A stretch of 64,000 bases of DNA. Source: Alentia gelatinosa. Lineage: Eukaryota; Annelida; Polychaeta; Phyllodocida; Polynoidae. The position numbers were made by a program, and so were the translations under genes. The stretch spans positions 40,341,950-40,405,949 of the forward strand of contig OX465579.1 of NCBI GenBank assembly GCA_950022655.1. The letters run 5' to 3'. Below, piece after piece: positions 26,348-36,310 of the stretch. The notes under the pieces are model-generated. The model saw only the letters and a program-made list of their open reading frames with translations, made no database searches and had not been told where the DNA came from. Numbering within the stretch: position 1 is the stretch's first letter; every line of letters begins with the position of its first letter.

Positions 26348-26646
26348 GGGACCTGTTTCACTAGTTTCGTGATGTCTAGATGGCGTCTAGATGGTGTGTC
26401 CGGTTTCATAAGAACTAGACATTAGACTTCGCTTTGTCCGTTCTTACTTGCACTGATGGTGCCGTTTTTCATGTCTATATATAACACTTTTGTCACGAAA
26501 CTAGTGAAACAGGTCCATGATGTGTCTAGATTTGTCTAATTCTTATGTTTGGGGTCTGTCTTTTTCCTTGTGTTGTCACGAAATTAGACAACCCCAATGT
26601 CTGTATGGTGTCGCAAACATGTCACGAAACTAGTGAAACAGGTCCC
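26348..26646. mobile_element. 299-bp element with 25-bp perfect terminal inverted repeats (MITE-like)
   Basis: 26348-26372 begins GGGACCTGTTTCACTAGTTT and ends CGTGA; its exact reverse complement is at 26622-26646. A further copy of the right arm (24 of 25 bases) lies inside at 26493-26516, in the same orientation as the right end. The pentamer GTCTA or its complement TAGAC occurs eight times inside (26374, 26385, 26416, 26423, 26473, 26524, 26534, 26585), like the subterminal repeats of DNA transposons. GGTCT directly precedes the left end (26343-26347) and recurs one base after the right end (26648-26652), a possible 5-bp target duplication. There is no coding capacity, so it is non-autonomous; the superfamily is not assigned. 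Confidence 0.8.
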
Positions 26647-26665
26647 TGGTCTACGGTGTATATAT

Positions 26666-26721
26666 ATATGGAATACACCTTAGGGTGTGTTTATAAGTAA
26701 CTCACTCCCCATATTCCATAT
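26666..26721. repeat. Nested hairpin next to the inverted-repeat element
   Basis: ATATGGAATA (26666-26675) pairs with TATTCCATAT (26712-26721). Inside, ACACC-TTAG-GGTGT (26675-26688) forms a second perfect hairpin. It lies 20 bp right of the 299-bp element and follows a TA run. It may be part of a larger composite insertion or independent. Confidence 0.55.
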
Positions 26722-28334
26722 AGTTGGATCATTAGAGGATAACTCTGAACATAAACTGCCATATGGTGTGGGGTGAGATCTAGACGGGTTGAGAAATCTG
26801 CTGAGTCAACACTCTAAACGAGGAGCACAGAAGGCAGAGTTTACACAGGCAGGACGATAAATGTTCGCACTGTAATCCGCACTGTGCTTTGCCACAAATC
26901 TAGATCAGCCAGTTAATGGAAAAAGGCTTTCTGTATTGTTTCGTGAGATAGATGAATAACATGGCCCGGAAAGCCGACTTCAGGCTTGTCACTTAGTCGC
27001 CTTGGGATTACTGGCCTCTAGTATTATCAGTATAGGTTTCGTGGTGGCATACACAAACAGAAACGATCCATGGATGGTCTTACCTCTTAATTCCAGATTA
27101 ACATTATTAATCTCTCACTACTCAGTGCGTTACCTTCAATTTGTAAAATGAACGACTGCTTGAATAGGACCATGAGAATGTGGAATCAACTTCTATAGTA
27201 CCAGATAATCATATCTAGTAATTGTTTTATATCTTGCAACTAATTTGAAGATATTTCCAGCTGATTTGCATTTTCTAGCTCCGGTCAAGCTTATACGGAC
27301 CCAGTGCCCATATAGGGAGTGTAGGATCTAGCTAGATGGTAGTGCATGCCACTTTTCATTTGTGTTAGCTGACCAAAAGGGACCAGCGCCAACATCGACA
27401 AATAAAGCCATGACATCCATATCCGGATATCACCGTATGATGTCGTCAGACAAACAATCATGTTTATGCATAACTATAACTTATATCACTGTTCTCGGAA
27501 AGCACATCATTTTGAAATTTTGCGCGATTCTTAAGGTGGATTTCGAAGAATCTGGAAGTTGATATACATCATAAGTCTCCTGATACATCATACAGGATAC
27601 GAAACAGAATCACTTTTGAATAAACAAGTATTGAAAAAACTGTTTAAACTTGTATTGAAATCACGAATTGGAAAATTCGAGATTGAATCATTGTTTCGTG
27701 TATTTATTACTTGTGATAAAGGCGCCAGGCAAGTGAAAGGCAAGCGTCCCGTCTAAGATGAAAAAGAATATAGAACACACAAAATAAGAGAACAAGAAGG
27801 TCATCCGTTACTCAAAACAAACATTTCCCCTTGGCGATTCAGGTATCAGAATTCACAAATTGTGCTTTTATTCCTGATGTTATGTCTGATCTGCTATTGA
27901 ATAAACCCTACTTATGAAGATCCCCTTGAACTAACACCCTACCATGGAGATTCCTGAACTGACGCATAATCGTGCCATCCCCACATCGCTCAACCTGCTA
28001 TTTACCCTCTTCGAATCCGAGGATTGACCGGCATTCCATGTTTACCCTTCAAAGTCCGTCTAATTCTCACCCATGTCTCTTTTTCTCCTTTATTTGCCTA
28101 GAAAAATATCCTTGGGAGCAGCTTCTTCACGTTACCTTGACAGAAAACAGACAGGCAGCCAGTTGGCTTCCTATAAGGCTTAAAGGTATCACGGACCGGT
28201 CGTGGGAAGACCGGATGGAGTGATGAGTTCTAGGAAAATACCTTCAAGAAGAGGATGTTCAGCTTTTCTCCTCCTACTCACACGCTCCTTGTATTATCAA
28301 TTACACCGGTCGCCGGTGCATGTCTTTCCGACAG
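26722..28334. other. Noncoding or intronic stretch, nothing firm
   Basis: The frames at 27362-27562, 27559-27756 and 27972-28223 are 65-84 codons without a domain. A TTTATTTGCCTAG acceptor-like string ends at 28101, and an open frame runs from it to a weak GTATCA donor at 28186. This could be an exon, but the support is thin. Confidence 0.4.
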
Positions 28335-28424
28335 ATCTCTGGAATACTTTGGCAAGACATGAAGCACGTGCTAACTGGCAGCACATATTGCAATTCTTGT
28401 CACAACTTCACCCACTGGTATCAG
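28335..28424 (+). other. Possible internal coding exon (90 nt)
   Basis: The segment is bounded upstream by a pyrimidine-containing acceptor (TGTCTTTCCGACAG) and downstream by a perfect consensus donor (TCAG followed by GTGAGT). It is exactly 30 codons if read in phase 0. Two of the three frames are open. The phase-0 frame contains C-x2-C and ends THWYQ. The frame shifted by one base reads WNTLARHEARANWQ and LHPLVS, which looks more protein-like. I do not recognise either, and matches to short splice consensus are common by chance. Confidence 0.2.
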
Positions 28425-31032
28425 GTGAGTCCATTCTCATCAGCTTCGCAATTGTGTAGCGCATCCCCGCTGTCGCAGAATCCAGGATGTTGGGTTGTAC
28501 GATTAATCATGCGTCCGGAAAAGGTTGAGTGGGTAATTCGGCGTGTGAGATTCATCTGCTACGATACAAAAGCGGGGGATTGTGGGGAGTGCCAGACAAA
28601 GGATGGCTTATATAACAGCTCGCAGCTTGCGAAGGAATGTAGAATAGCCAGTATTGCTCACAACAACTCACCACCCGGAAATAGGGCGGACCCAACCGAG
28701 GCTGCAACACTATTCTCTGACAATCTGCACTCACTCAAGCAAAACGCAAAATTAATTGCCACGCATGTAAGGTTTCGCGGATGCCAACGATTGGATAAAG
28801 GAAGTTCTTTTCTCCCCCATTAAACAGAAGCGGCTGATCGCTGCAACCCCATTCCAATCTTCTGGAGTCCTTCGACGGAGTATCGATTGCGATCCACTGT
28901 TGGGGAAATATGATTACCTAAATCTTCATTAGGCGCCATTGAGCGTGAGGCTAGATGGAGGCCAAGATGGTCATCGTATCTGTCGTCAATGTCAGATGCG
29001 CCATTGATCCCTCTGTCTAGATAATAGACTGTAGTCCGCACGGAGCTATACCGCTCGTGAGTAGTTGATGAGCAAATAGCCAGCATTGCTAAACTGAACT
29101 TGACGTCATGTCCTCTGCGAAAAGGAGGTTGGGGGACCAGTAGCTGTCAAGAAGTGGTGAATGGTGAATGGGGCTGTGAAGCTGGGTCCTCATACTCAAC
29201 AGGCGCACAGCCAATTATCAGCGATCTAAGGCCGTTCGCGTCGCTGCCATTGGCCGGTTCGGGTAGGGTGCTTTGCTCGAGTCAATTGGCGTCTATTTGT
29301 AAAGACATCCCTCGGTTGGGCTTGTACTGTAACTGAGGCATTCATTTTCCCCTGGCGTCTCCTTTGTATTCTGGCGTGGTCGCTAGGTCAGGTTACTGCA
29401 CACACCGCCGGAATAGGCACTAGATCCTCTCTCTTTTCCAACTGCTCTTGGAAGGCATTCTAGACAGTTTAGAACCATCCAAATTTTCTAATATATAGAG
29501 AATTGCTATAGTATCAATGTTCCACATTCCAATGGTGGAACATACTGGCTGTGAAATAATATAATCACGATTGTTCTTGCCTACAATAACTCAAAAGAGA
29601 AAAATGTCATAGGCTGCATTCTTCTCTACGCGGGAACATCAATAGGAGGAACTCCGTTCTAATATACCCGAATAAAGACCCATGTGTGGAAGCGAAACCC
29701 ACCTGTCGTGGGAGACAATTGCCTAGAAGTATATCGATTTGTCTTGCCACTCAAGGTCACCTTCAACACCTGTCATATAAACAAGTGTATGAATCTCTAC
29801 TAGCCAACTATGCACATTTCCACCCTCTAGAACACTGGTAATCTTATATCACCATTCCCTATTCGAATTCAATTTTCTGCCATACCTAATTCTGTTTGCC
29901 GTAGACCTTCACGATTCTAGAATCGTCTAGTCTGATTTCGAGGGTCGGACCCGGCGTCTTTTTCATCCTGGCAACAGTGAGTAGGACTCTCACTAAAGTA
30001 GAATCTCAAATCACTGAGTGCGCACTCGATTTCCTCCTAAAGGCGAGAGGCAGGGTTGGAAGATGGTGGCCACAGCAGACAGTCTTCACACCAGATCTGG
30101 AGAGGCAGTCATCCGGTCCGACAGACATAACAAAGACAGCAGTGTCTCTTCGCACTCTCCCCGCCACTGACGACCACGGAGGTGTCCGGCTGCCCAATGG
30201 AGTCTTGCATATTTCTTTTTTTCACACGCCCAGAGAGGCCCGCTTAGACACAGCACTGAGCTGAGGAAAGCGGACCTTCCTAAGCATCCTGTCAGATATA
30301 CAGATCCACTGGGATAGCCCAGGGTTTAGTTAAAAAGCAAATAAATCTCGGGTGTGAATACAACTTTTATTGCCTTTATTTCATATTCCACAGCATATAA
30401 CAACTACATAGGGATATACAATTGTAGTAGTATAGCTCTCGGGTCCGTATTAAGTGTTGAACATGGTAAACATGGTTTTTGCTTTAGTGAAAGGAAAAAA
30501 AACTATTTGCTGACAATTAACAATTACCTGATTATCATAGGTCAATATAGAAAAGACCTAACACTAACGCGCTACAGAATCCATGCACGAATGAGGGCAG
30601 AGTATCTATATGTTAAATCTACAATTTGTAGGCGGAAGATCGATATGAACACGGTCAGGTCTCGTACTTTTGATACAATGGTTTATTTTTTACCAGGGAC
30701 CACAGTTCCCTGTGGAACAGTCTGCTGTATGCGCACCCCCTGTGGCACCAAACCGCCTTTGTAGGGCCGTGCGTAGATAGAGCAATAGCACCCCATAGGA
30801 GACAAGACCTGTAGTGCAATCCATTCAGCAGCATCTCTCTTTGTAAGACTTTGGTCTGCTCATAGACTAAGCCCCATCCTTTTTCAGAATCATATTATAT
30901 TGATCCAGCGGTATGGAAATATTCCGATCAGGATCTTGCAGATATAGTATAAGAAAAAATGAGGGTTTCAAATACATCCATACATTCGATTATCCTCGCA
31001 CAAATTTGAATAAAGCCAAAGAGAAAGTAGGA
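28425..31032. other. Noncoding stretch, nothing firm
   Basis: A full CRE palindrome TGACGTCA lies at 29101-29108. A small hairpin TGTTCCAC/GTGGAACA lies at about 29519-29543. Overlapping frames at 28820-29336, 29977-30264 and 30354-30764 have no domain. No repeat or RNA gene was recognised. Confidence 0.5.
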
Positions 31033-31053
31033 ATATATATATATATATATATA
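31033..31053. repeat. (AT)n microsatellite
   Basis: A short uninterrupted AT dinucleotide run of about 21 bases. Smaller TATA-type runs recur at 31424-31436, 48306-48316 and 52091-52101. Confidence 0.9.
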
Positions 31054-31573
31054 AGCTACTGCATATACCGCATTGATCGGTCATCCGTCTTCCATAGAAG
31101 TTTTTATATCATGTTATCTGAATTTCGCCTGGGTGTGACTGGGAGGGATGCTGGACAAGGGTGGCACACATCTTGCCGGCGCTGCAAATATCAGAATCCC
31201 TCAATATATTTTGGTTGTTGAGTTGGAGTGGGTAGGGGAGGAGTATGCCACGGCCTCCACATCCCTTTCCCATAGGGAGGTTTCGGGTGTTATCACTAGA
31301 CTTGGCCGACACCTGCAGTCTGCCGCCCCGACCAAGGTGACCTCCAACTAAACTTTCTAAAAAGGTTGGCCGACCTCAACACACCTCATCAAAACCCGCA
31401 CATATGTAATGATACTTGAATATGTATATATATATACCTAAATCAAACATAGGCCTACATATATTCAGTATTCTTACTGTGTATTATTTCAAATGTACAT
31501 GCACCAATATGTATTCTTAATTCTATCGACGACTATACATCAGAAAACTAATTCTTGGGGCGCACAGGGAGGT
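31054..31573. other. Noncoding stretch, nothing recognised
   Basis: A GC-richer section at 31130-31360 has overlapping frames on both strands and no domain. The rest is AT-rich. Confidence 0.55.
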
Positions 31574-31590
31574 GGGGGGGGGGGGGGGGG
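31574..31590. repeat. G17 homopolymer
   Basis: Seventeen consecutive G within a GGGAGGTG context. It is slippage-prone and quadruplex-forming; its length in the assembly may be unreliable. Confidence 0.95.
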
Positions 31591-32682
31591 CTTCCAGGGT
31601 TTACACAACAGGAAGCTTAGGTACCTCTGACTTCAGGGACCTCAGACAATTTGGTCTTAGGATTATCCTCGATAGGTGAACAACCTATAGACAACAAGGT
31701 CATATGGATGCTTGGGAGGCTGTGGGGAAATCACCTGGTGTGATGTTGAGATTCATACCGGGACGATCTCCTTCCAATCTACCCATATGGCTGATAAGTA
31801 GCTCACCGGCCCTTCCCTGCTGCTGGCCCGGTGGGTGGGTGTAAACTACAGGCTGGCAAGCGAGCAGCTCCGCGGGGAGCTGCTTGGGATGGAGCTGGGA
31901 ATTGGTTCCAACTGTACAGAAGTGGGTTATCTCCGGTAAACAGGAGACAAAAATCATATCTATCCTAACCTTGTTTGAAGTAGAATAAGCGTGGTTGATA
32001 TAAAAGAGAAAATCCTTAAGCTGCATACATATGCATCCCCGGCCCCCTCCCGGGAGGTAGTCCGTATTGTGAACATATACCTGGAGTGTTTCTTATAAAT
32101 GTCAAAATGAGATTTCCCCATGTGATTTAATTACCACACGACCATAGCCATAATATATGCGTCAGCGTGTTTGCGCAAATAAAAGCAAAGGTACTTTAGC
32201 AAATATTACAGATAATGCCTCTGAACGCGGACCTACCCTGGAGTTTAAATAGATTTGGTCATGCCAGCCAAACACCGCCAGCATTATACATCGTCCCACA
32301 ACTTCGCGTGTATTTTTCTTTTGAAATATTGATAGGGAAATGCTTTTAGGACACCATCATGCCGTTTTCCCTAATTGCTTTACGGATCACCCTTTTTTCA
32401 ATCACTCTATGTTTGATTCATGTGTCACTGACCACGCCTTGTTTCCTTGTCTGTATTTTCCCCACCTGTTCCAGCTACACAGTAATACTAGTATACAACT
32501 TGAATAATAGTAACTGGTATCTAATCAAGAAGACTTACTCTCAAGAATGAGTATTTAGTAACTGATTTGAGCTAACTATCAATCATGATAAATATAACAT
32601 CAGTGTTCGGTTCAATGGCCTTTTCTTCACTGCTTATGGTCCTATGGGATCCAACCATCCTAATATGATTTTCTGGCGTTCT
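31591..32682. other. Noncoding stretch with one GAGCAGCTC motif
   Basis: A GC-richer section at 31730-31930 contains GAGCAGCTC (31862-31870) closely followed by GAGCTGCTT, a near inverted repeat. The 108-codon minus frame (31700-32026) has no recognisable domain. 32040-32680 is AT-rich and featureless. Confidence 0.5.
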
Positions 32683-33270
32683 ATCTTTCTTTCTTTTTAT
32701 ATGTTCTTTATTGCAAACTCTCGCAGAGCGAGTTTTTCAGTTACAATCTTCATGGAGACAATAATACAGGTTGTGAGCATAGTAAATACAAGGTCTAGGA
32801 GGATAAGTTAAGGTTTAAATATGATGTATGATGATGGGAGATGTATGAGTGAATGTAGACTATCGGTTTTTTATAGAGTCTTTGAACCTTTTAACCGTAG
32901 GACTAGACTGGGACTCGACAGGCAAGTTGTCCCATATCTGGACTCCTCTCCAATAGGGAGAATCCCTTACTGACGATAACTTAGGACTTGGGAGCATAAA
33001 CCTAATCTTGTAGCTGCTCCGGGTTCTACCACCGGTGATGTCCAGCCAGTCAGGGTTTAGTGATGCCTTGTACATAGTAAGCATCAATTGCCGACGACGT
33101 CGGACCTCGGGTGTATCGAGCTTGCAACGTTGATACAAGCTCGCGGACGAGACCCCGGATACACCTCTGTAGTTGAGAACAGTTTGTATGCCTCTGAGCA
33201 TCTGATACCCTACTGGATCGCGAGCCGACACAGACAGGCCACATAAACCAATCAACCACCCAGTCAGCTA
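32683..33270 (-). mobile_element. 3' end of a LINE (non-LTR retrotransposon), minus strand
   Basis: The minus-strand frame 33255-32860 (131 codons, opened further by a TTG just after a TAG at about 33270) has the layout of the C-terminal end of CR1/L2/jockey-type ORF2 proteins. It has an arginine-rich stretch (VRRRRQLMLTMYK), then TGGRTRSS, then a terminal block with SPYWRGVQIWDNLP and RFKDSIKNR. After the stop, a roughly 150-bp 3' UTR contains AATAAA (32712-32707) and ends in an A-rich AAAAAGAAAGAAAG tail (32700-32685). The reverse transcriptase and endonuclease are absent, so this is a 5'-truncated dead copy. Truncation from the 5' end is usual for LINE insertions. The C-terminal sequence differs clearly from that of the LINE at 43.8-45.9 kb, so it is a second family. 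Confidence 0.75.
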
Positions 33271-33387
33271 GGGATCCAAGTCAGGGGAGTTTGATAAGGC
33301 TAATTCTGACCAAACCAATAGAGTAGCTTCCATATCAAGGAATTACTTGATGGATGTATTGGCATTTCTACTGGCTGACAAAAACTC

Positions 33388-33674
33388 ACCGATTATTTGA
33401 GCTGGGTAAAATGTCGGTCGTTGGTGGCAACCGACTACAGGTTCGTAGCGTTTCATCGGTTCCAAGTCGATGGTCTATTACTACCCACCGATATTATGCA
33501 TACTGACCGATTGTTGCTAGCGTGACCTTGTGGGTCGTAAATGATTTCAAAGGGTTCCATTTTATCGTTCAGTAAAGAAGCCGGTCGTATGAAAATCGGT
33601 TGCCAAGTCTCTCCATAGCTCTTGTCCATTGACCGATGTGTCACAACGTGAATAATCGGTCGGCGTTTGCCGAT
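33388..33674. repeat. Cluster of ACCGAT/ATCGGT motifs in both orientations
   Basis: Seven exact hexamers ACCGAT or ATCGGT start at 33388, 33455, 33487, 33506, 33595, 33632 and 33655. There are near matches at 33413 (GTCGGT), 33429 (AACCGA) and 33669 (GCCGAT). By chance well under one exact copy would be expected in 290 bp. Some pairs form short hairpins (GTCGGT 33413-33418 with ACCGAC 33430-33435). ATCGGTTCCAAGTC at 33455 and ATCGGTTGCCAAGTC at 33595 suggest a decayed longer duplication. Repeated short motifs in both orientations resemble transposase-binding subterminal repeats, but no terminal repeats were identified. Confidence 0.6.
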
Positions 33675-33879
33675 AGCATTATAGGTGACAGATAATCAGT
33701 CAGTTGGAACACGCAGTATGGTGCAATGCTGATCTGATATCATGCAGCATAGAGATAGGTACATTTACGGTGGCATCTAAAAATAGCAAAGACTATGATA
33801 AATAGCAATGAGAACCTTATGGATTAAATTTTGTATCCATTATACATGGAGTCACTGCATACTCTATGACTATGAGTGG
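33675..33879. other. Short AT-leaning spacer
   Basis: Nothing recognised between the ACCGAT cluster and the CpG-rich block. Confidence 0.6.
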
Positions 33880-35116
33880 CGGGGTTCCGCGTGGCTGACT
33901 TACCATATCCAGGAGTGTCTCCTCCGGGAGGAGGTGCCTGCAGTCGGCACGGTCAACATACTGGCTGCTGGAGGAGGTTCGGACGGGTGTGGGGGCAGGT
34001 GGACTGGGCGTTGTCAGGCGAGCCAACGCAGCCGGTGTCCTGTTACAGGCTCCCCCAACAGACAAGGAAGCTCTGGGCGTGTCTTGTTGTGAGTAGCTCT
34101 TTGTGGCTTCTACACCCTAGCAGGGTGACGAAGATGAGCAGCTCTGGTGTATTCCATGCGGAGATAAGCGGCCAAACGTATATCCAAACGTATCCAAAAT
34201 GACCATATACAGGGGAATCACCAGGCTCACGTATTTATACAAGTGTGATGTATATTGCAGTGTACAAACTACAGGAAGACCCTGGAGCAACCGCCTCGCT
34301 TACAAGGGCGATCCGAACTTGGGGCCAGGAGGATAGTTGACTAGAGGGTTGTGGTGGTGGATGGAAGGAGCTGATGCAAGTGGTGACCTGCCGCTGGTCG
34401 GGCCGCCGTGGCCTCCCTACAGGAGGCAGTACGCCTGGAGGCAGTTGTAGTGGCAGTAATACTAGTAGATGGTGGTATTGCTGGAGTATGTAGTGGTTCT
34501 GGTGGTAGGGGCACCGTTGTGCCTGGAGGCTACGTCCTCCTGCGGCATTCCCGACAAGCTAAAACAGACGGAGGGCACACAGGAGGCCGGGCCGCCTCCT
34601 CCTCCTACACTGAGGCCCCCTCTCACTGCTGCTGCTTCTGTCTCCGGGCCCTGCACCACCTCCAGTGGGCGGCGGAATAAGGCATACCAGCGGAGCAACG
34701 GGCGGTGCCCCTGCTGCTGGGAGTCTGGGGTTGGTTGGATGACTCTTCCTGCTGCCCCGCCCCCCTCCTGCTCCTCATCCACGCGCTTTCTTTCCTCTAG
34801 GCCCTGTGCACGCTTAAAACAACGTAGGCGTAAAGGAATGTCTGAACGGCGGGCGCCTCAAGTCTGATATCAAGAATTCCTCCCTCTCCTCTCCCTCCCT
34901 CTATCGCTCCAAGGTTTTTCCTGCTCCTCTTTTCCTCCTCACCTCTGCGCGTCAGCGTCACTCTCGCCGTGCTCCTCCTGGCCACCACTGGAGGCGTCGG
35001 GCCTGGCGCGGCGTGTGTGTCACGCGGACACACAGTGGAGGCACTCTGATGTCGCTGGCGTCAGTGGCCGGGCAGAACGGGAAAGCTGCGGTGGGTAGGT
35101 AGCAAACAGGACCATT

Positions 35117-35158
35117 GGATGGACGGATGGATGGACAGACAGGTAGACGGACGGACAG
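35117..35158. repeat. GGAY tetranucleotide repeat
   Basis: Degenerate units of GGAT, GGAC and AGAC over about 42 bp inside the CpG-rich block. The Met/Asp/Gly-rich frames starting here (35115, 35119) take their first residues from this repeat. Confidence 0.8.
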
Positions 35159-35830
35159 AGCTCTCAGATTGGAAAACGGTGCTGGATGCAGACTGGACGG
35201 TACGGCAGCCAGTAGCAATAGTCTCTGGTGGCGATGGGGACCTTGTAGTAGTGAAAGCCGCAGACCCAATAGGACGTTTGCATGCAACCACAGTGCGTGG
35301 ATGCATTCGGCCTGAATGCGGGCATTGAAACTCGCCGTGGCTTCACAAAGCAAGTACCGATGCAGTCAGTGTATGTGATTTAGTCCGAGACTATTATAAC
35401 TTCTTTTCTTTAAGCCTCGCTTCTTCCTCTCCTCCTATGTCAACGCTCATTGTCAGGCCCCTAGTTCCCTGTAATTCATCAGATGCTCCTCACTTGATGA
35501 GTGTCGGTCGGCCTTTCTTCGAGGTCATACTGAGCGGGTAATGAGTCAATTGTGAGTTGCTCAGGGCCAGTTGTTGTCCTCACTGCATCTCACAGCTCAG
35601 AGATGCTCCTGAGTGAAGTTGGCGCTATAAGTGTGGCGGCGGTGGTGGTAGCAGTGTTGCATTTCTCGCCACCCGGAACACTGGCAGCTATAGAGGCGGC
35701 TGTCGCGGCGCCCATCCAGCCGGGGAGAACGCCGGTGTGTGTCTGGCTCACTCTCCTACCGCCCGCCCGGCCAGTCTCCATCCACACACGCAGTGCGCGT
35801 GCGTGACACTACTGACGCGCGGCCCGCCAG

Positions 35831-35873
35831 CCCACCCGCCCATCCACCCACCCAACCCTCCCACCCACCCACA
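35831..35873. repeat. CCCA/CCAC pyrimidine-rich repeat
   Basis: Repeated CCCACC, CATCCACCC and CCCACCCACC units give a C-rich tract. Pro/His/Thr-rich or Gly/Trp-rich frames across it are artefacts of the repeat. Confidence 0.8.
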
Positions 35874-36310
35874 GGACCGGCCCAGTCGCCGTCCCGACAA
35901 TACCGGATCAATGCGCCTCCCTCCCCGGTGGACTGAACCCCTGGCGAGGCGTCAATCAGCCAAGCGCCAAGCTGACGACCGCGCACACCCCTGGTAGCAG
36001 CCTGCCACCCACCTGGAAGCGGCGATGCTGCTGGTTCTTGCCTTCAGAGGGGTGTCGACGATACGGCCATAAATTATGATGCGGAGTACGACACCCGTAC
36101 GGCTATGCGCGGTCACATGATCGAGGTGGGGGTGAACCCTGCCGGATACGGCTGATACACGCCCTGGTCGTGTCACGGTCGATGGTGGTGGCGGCAGCCG
36201 TGGTAGATGGTGTGCTATAGTGGCGTCAACAGCGCACTGTCCACTCCCACAAACCGTGCACTGCGCGACCCCAACGGGACCCCACCCACTGACCTCAGGA
36301 GAGTGACCCA

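Larger units (their letters stand above)
33880..36310. promoter_or_regulatory. Large CpG-rich block, candidate CpG island or promoter region
   Basis: For about 2.4 kb the sequence is GC- and CpG-rich, most strongly at 34960-35060 and 35620-35960 (for example GTGCGCGTGCGTG near 35794). It holds GAGCAGCTC at 34136-34144, a strong polypyrimidine acceptor (CTTTCTTTCCTCTAG, ending 34800), and two tetranucleotide-type repeats. Frames are open on both strands throughout. Two segments look most protein-like: one downstream of the acceptor with CARLKQRRRKG (34804-34866), and one at about 34970-35049 with a hydrophobic leader-like stretch (VSVTLAVLLLATTGG) lacking an ATG. A 5' gene end with first exons is plausible, but I cannot fix strand, start or product. 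Confidence 0.4.

Noticed and set aside
34469..34867. 132-codon plus frame and roughly 134-codon minus frame over the same DNA
   Set aside because: Both strands are open in the CpG-rich block. Pro/Ser/Gly-rich translations without a domain do not decide between them, so no CDS is called.
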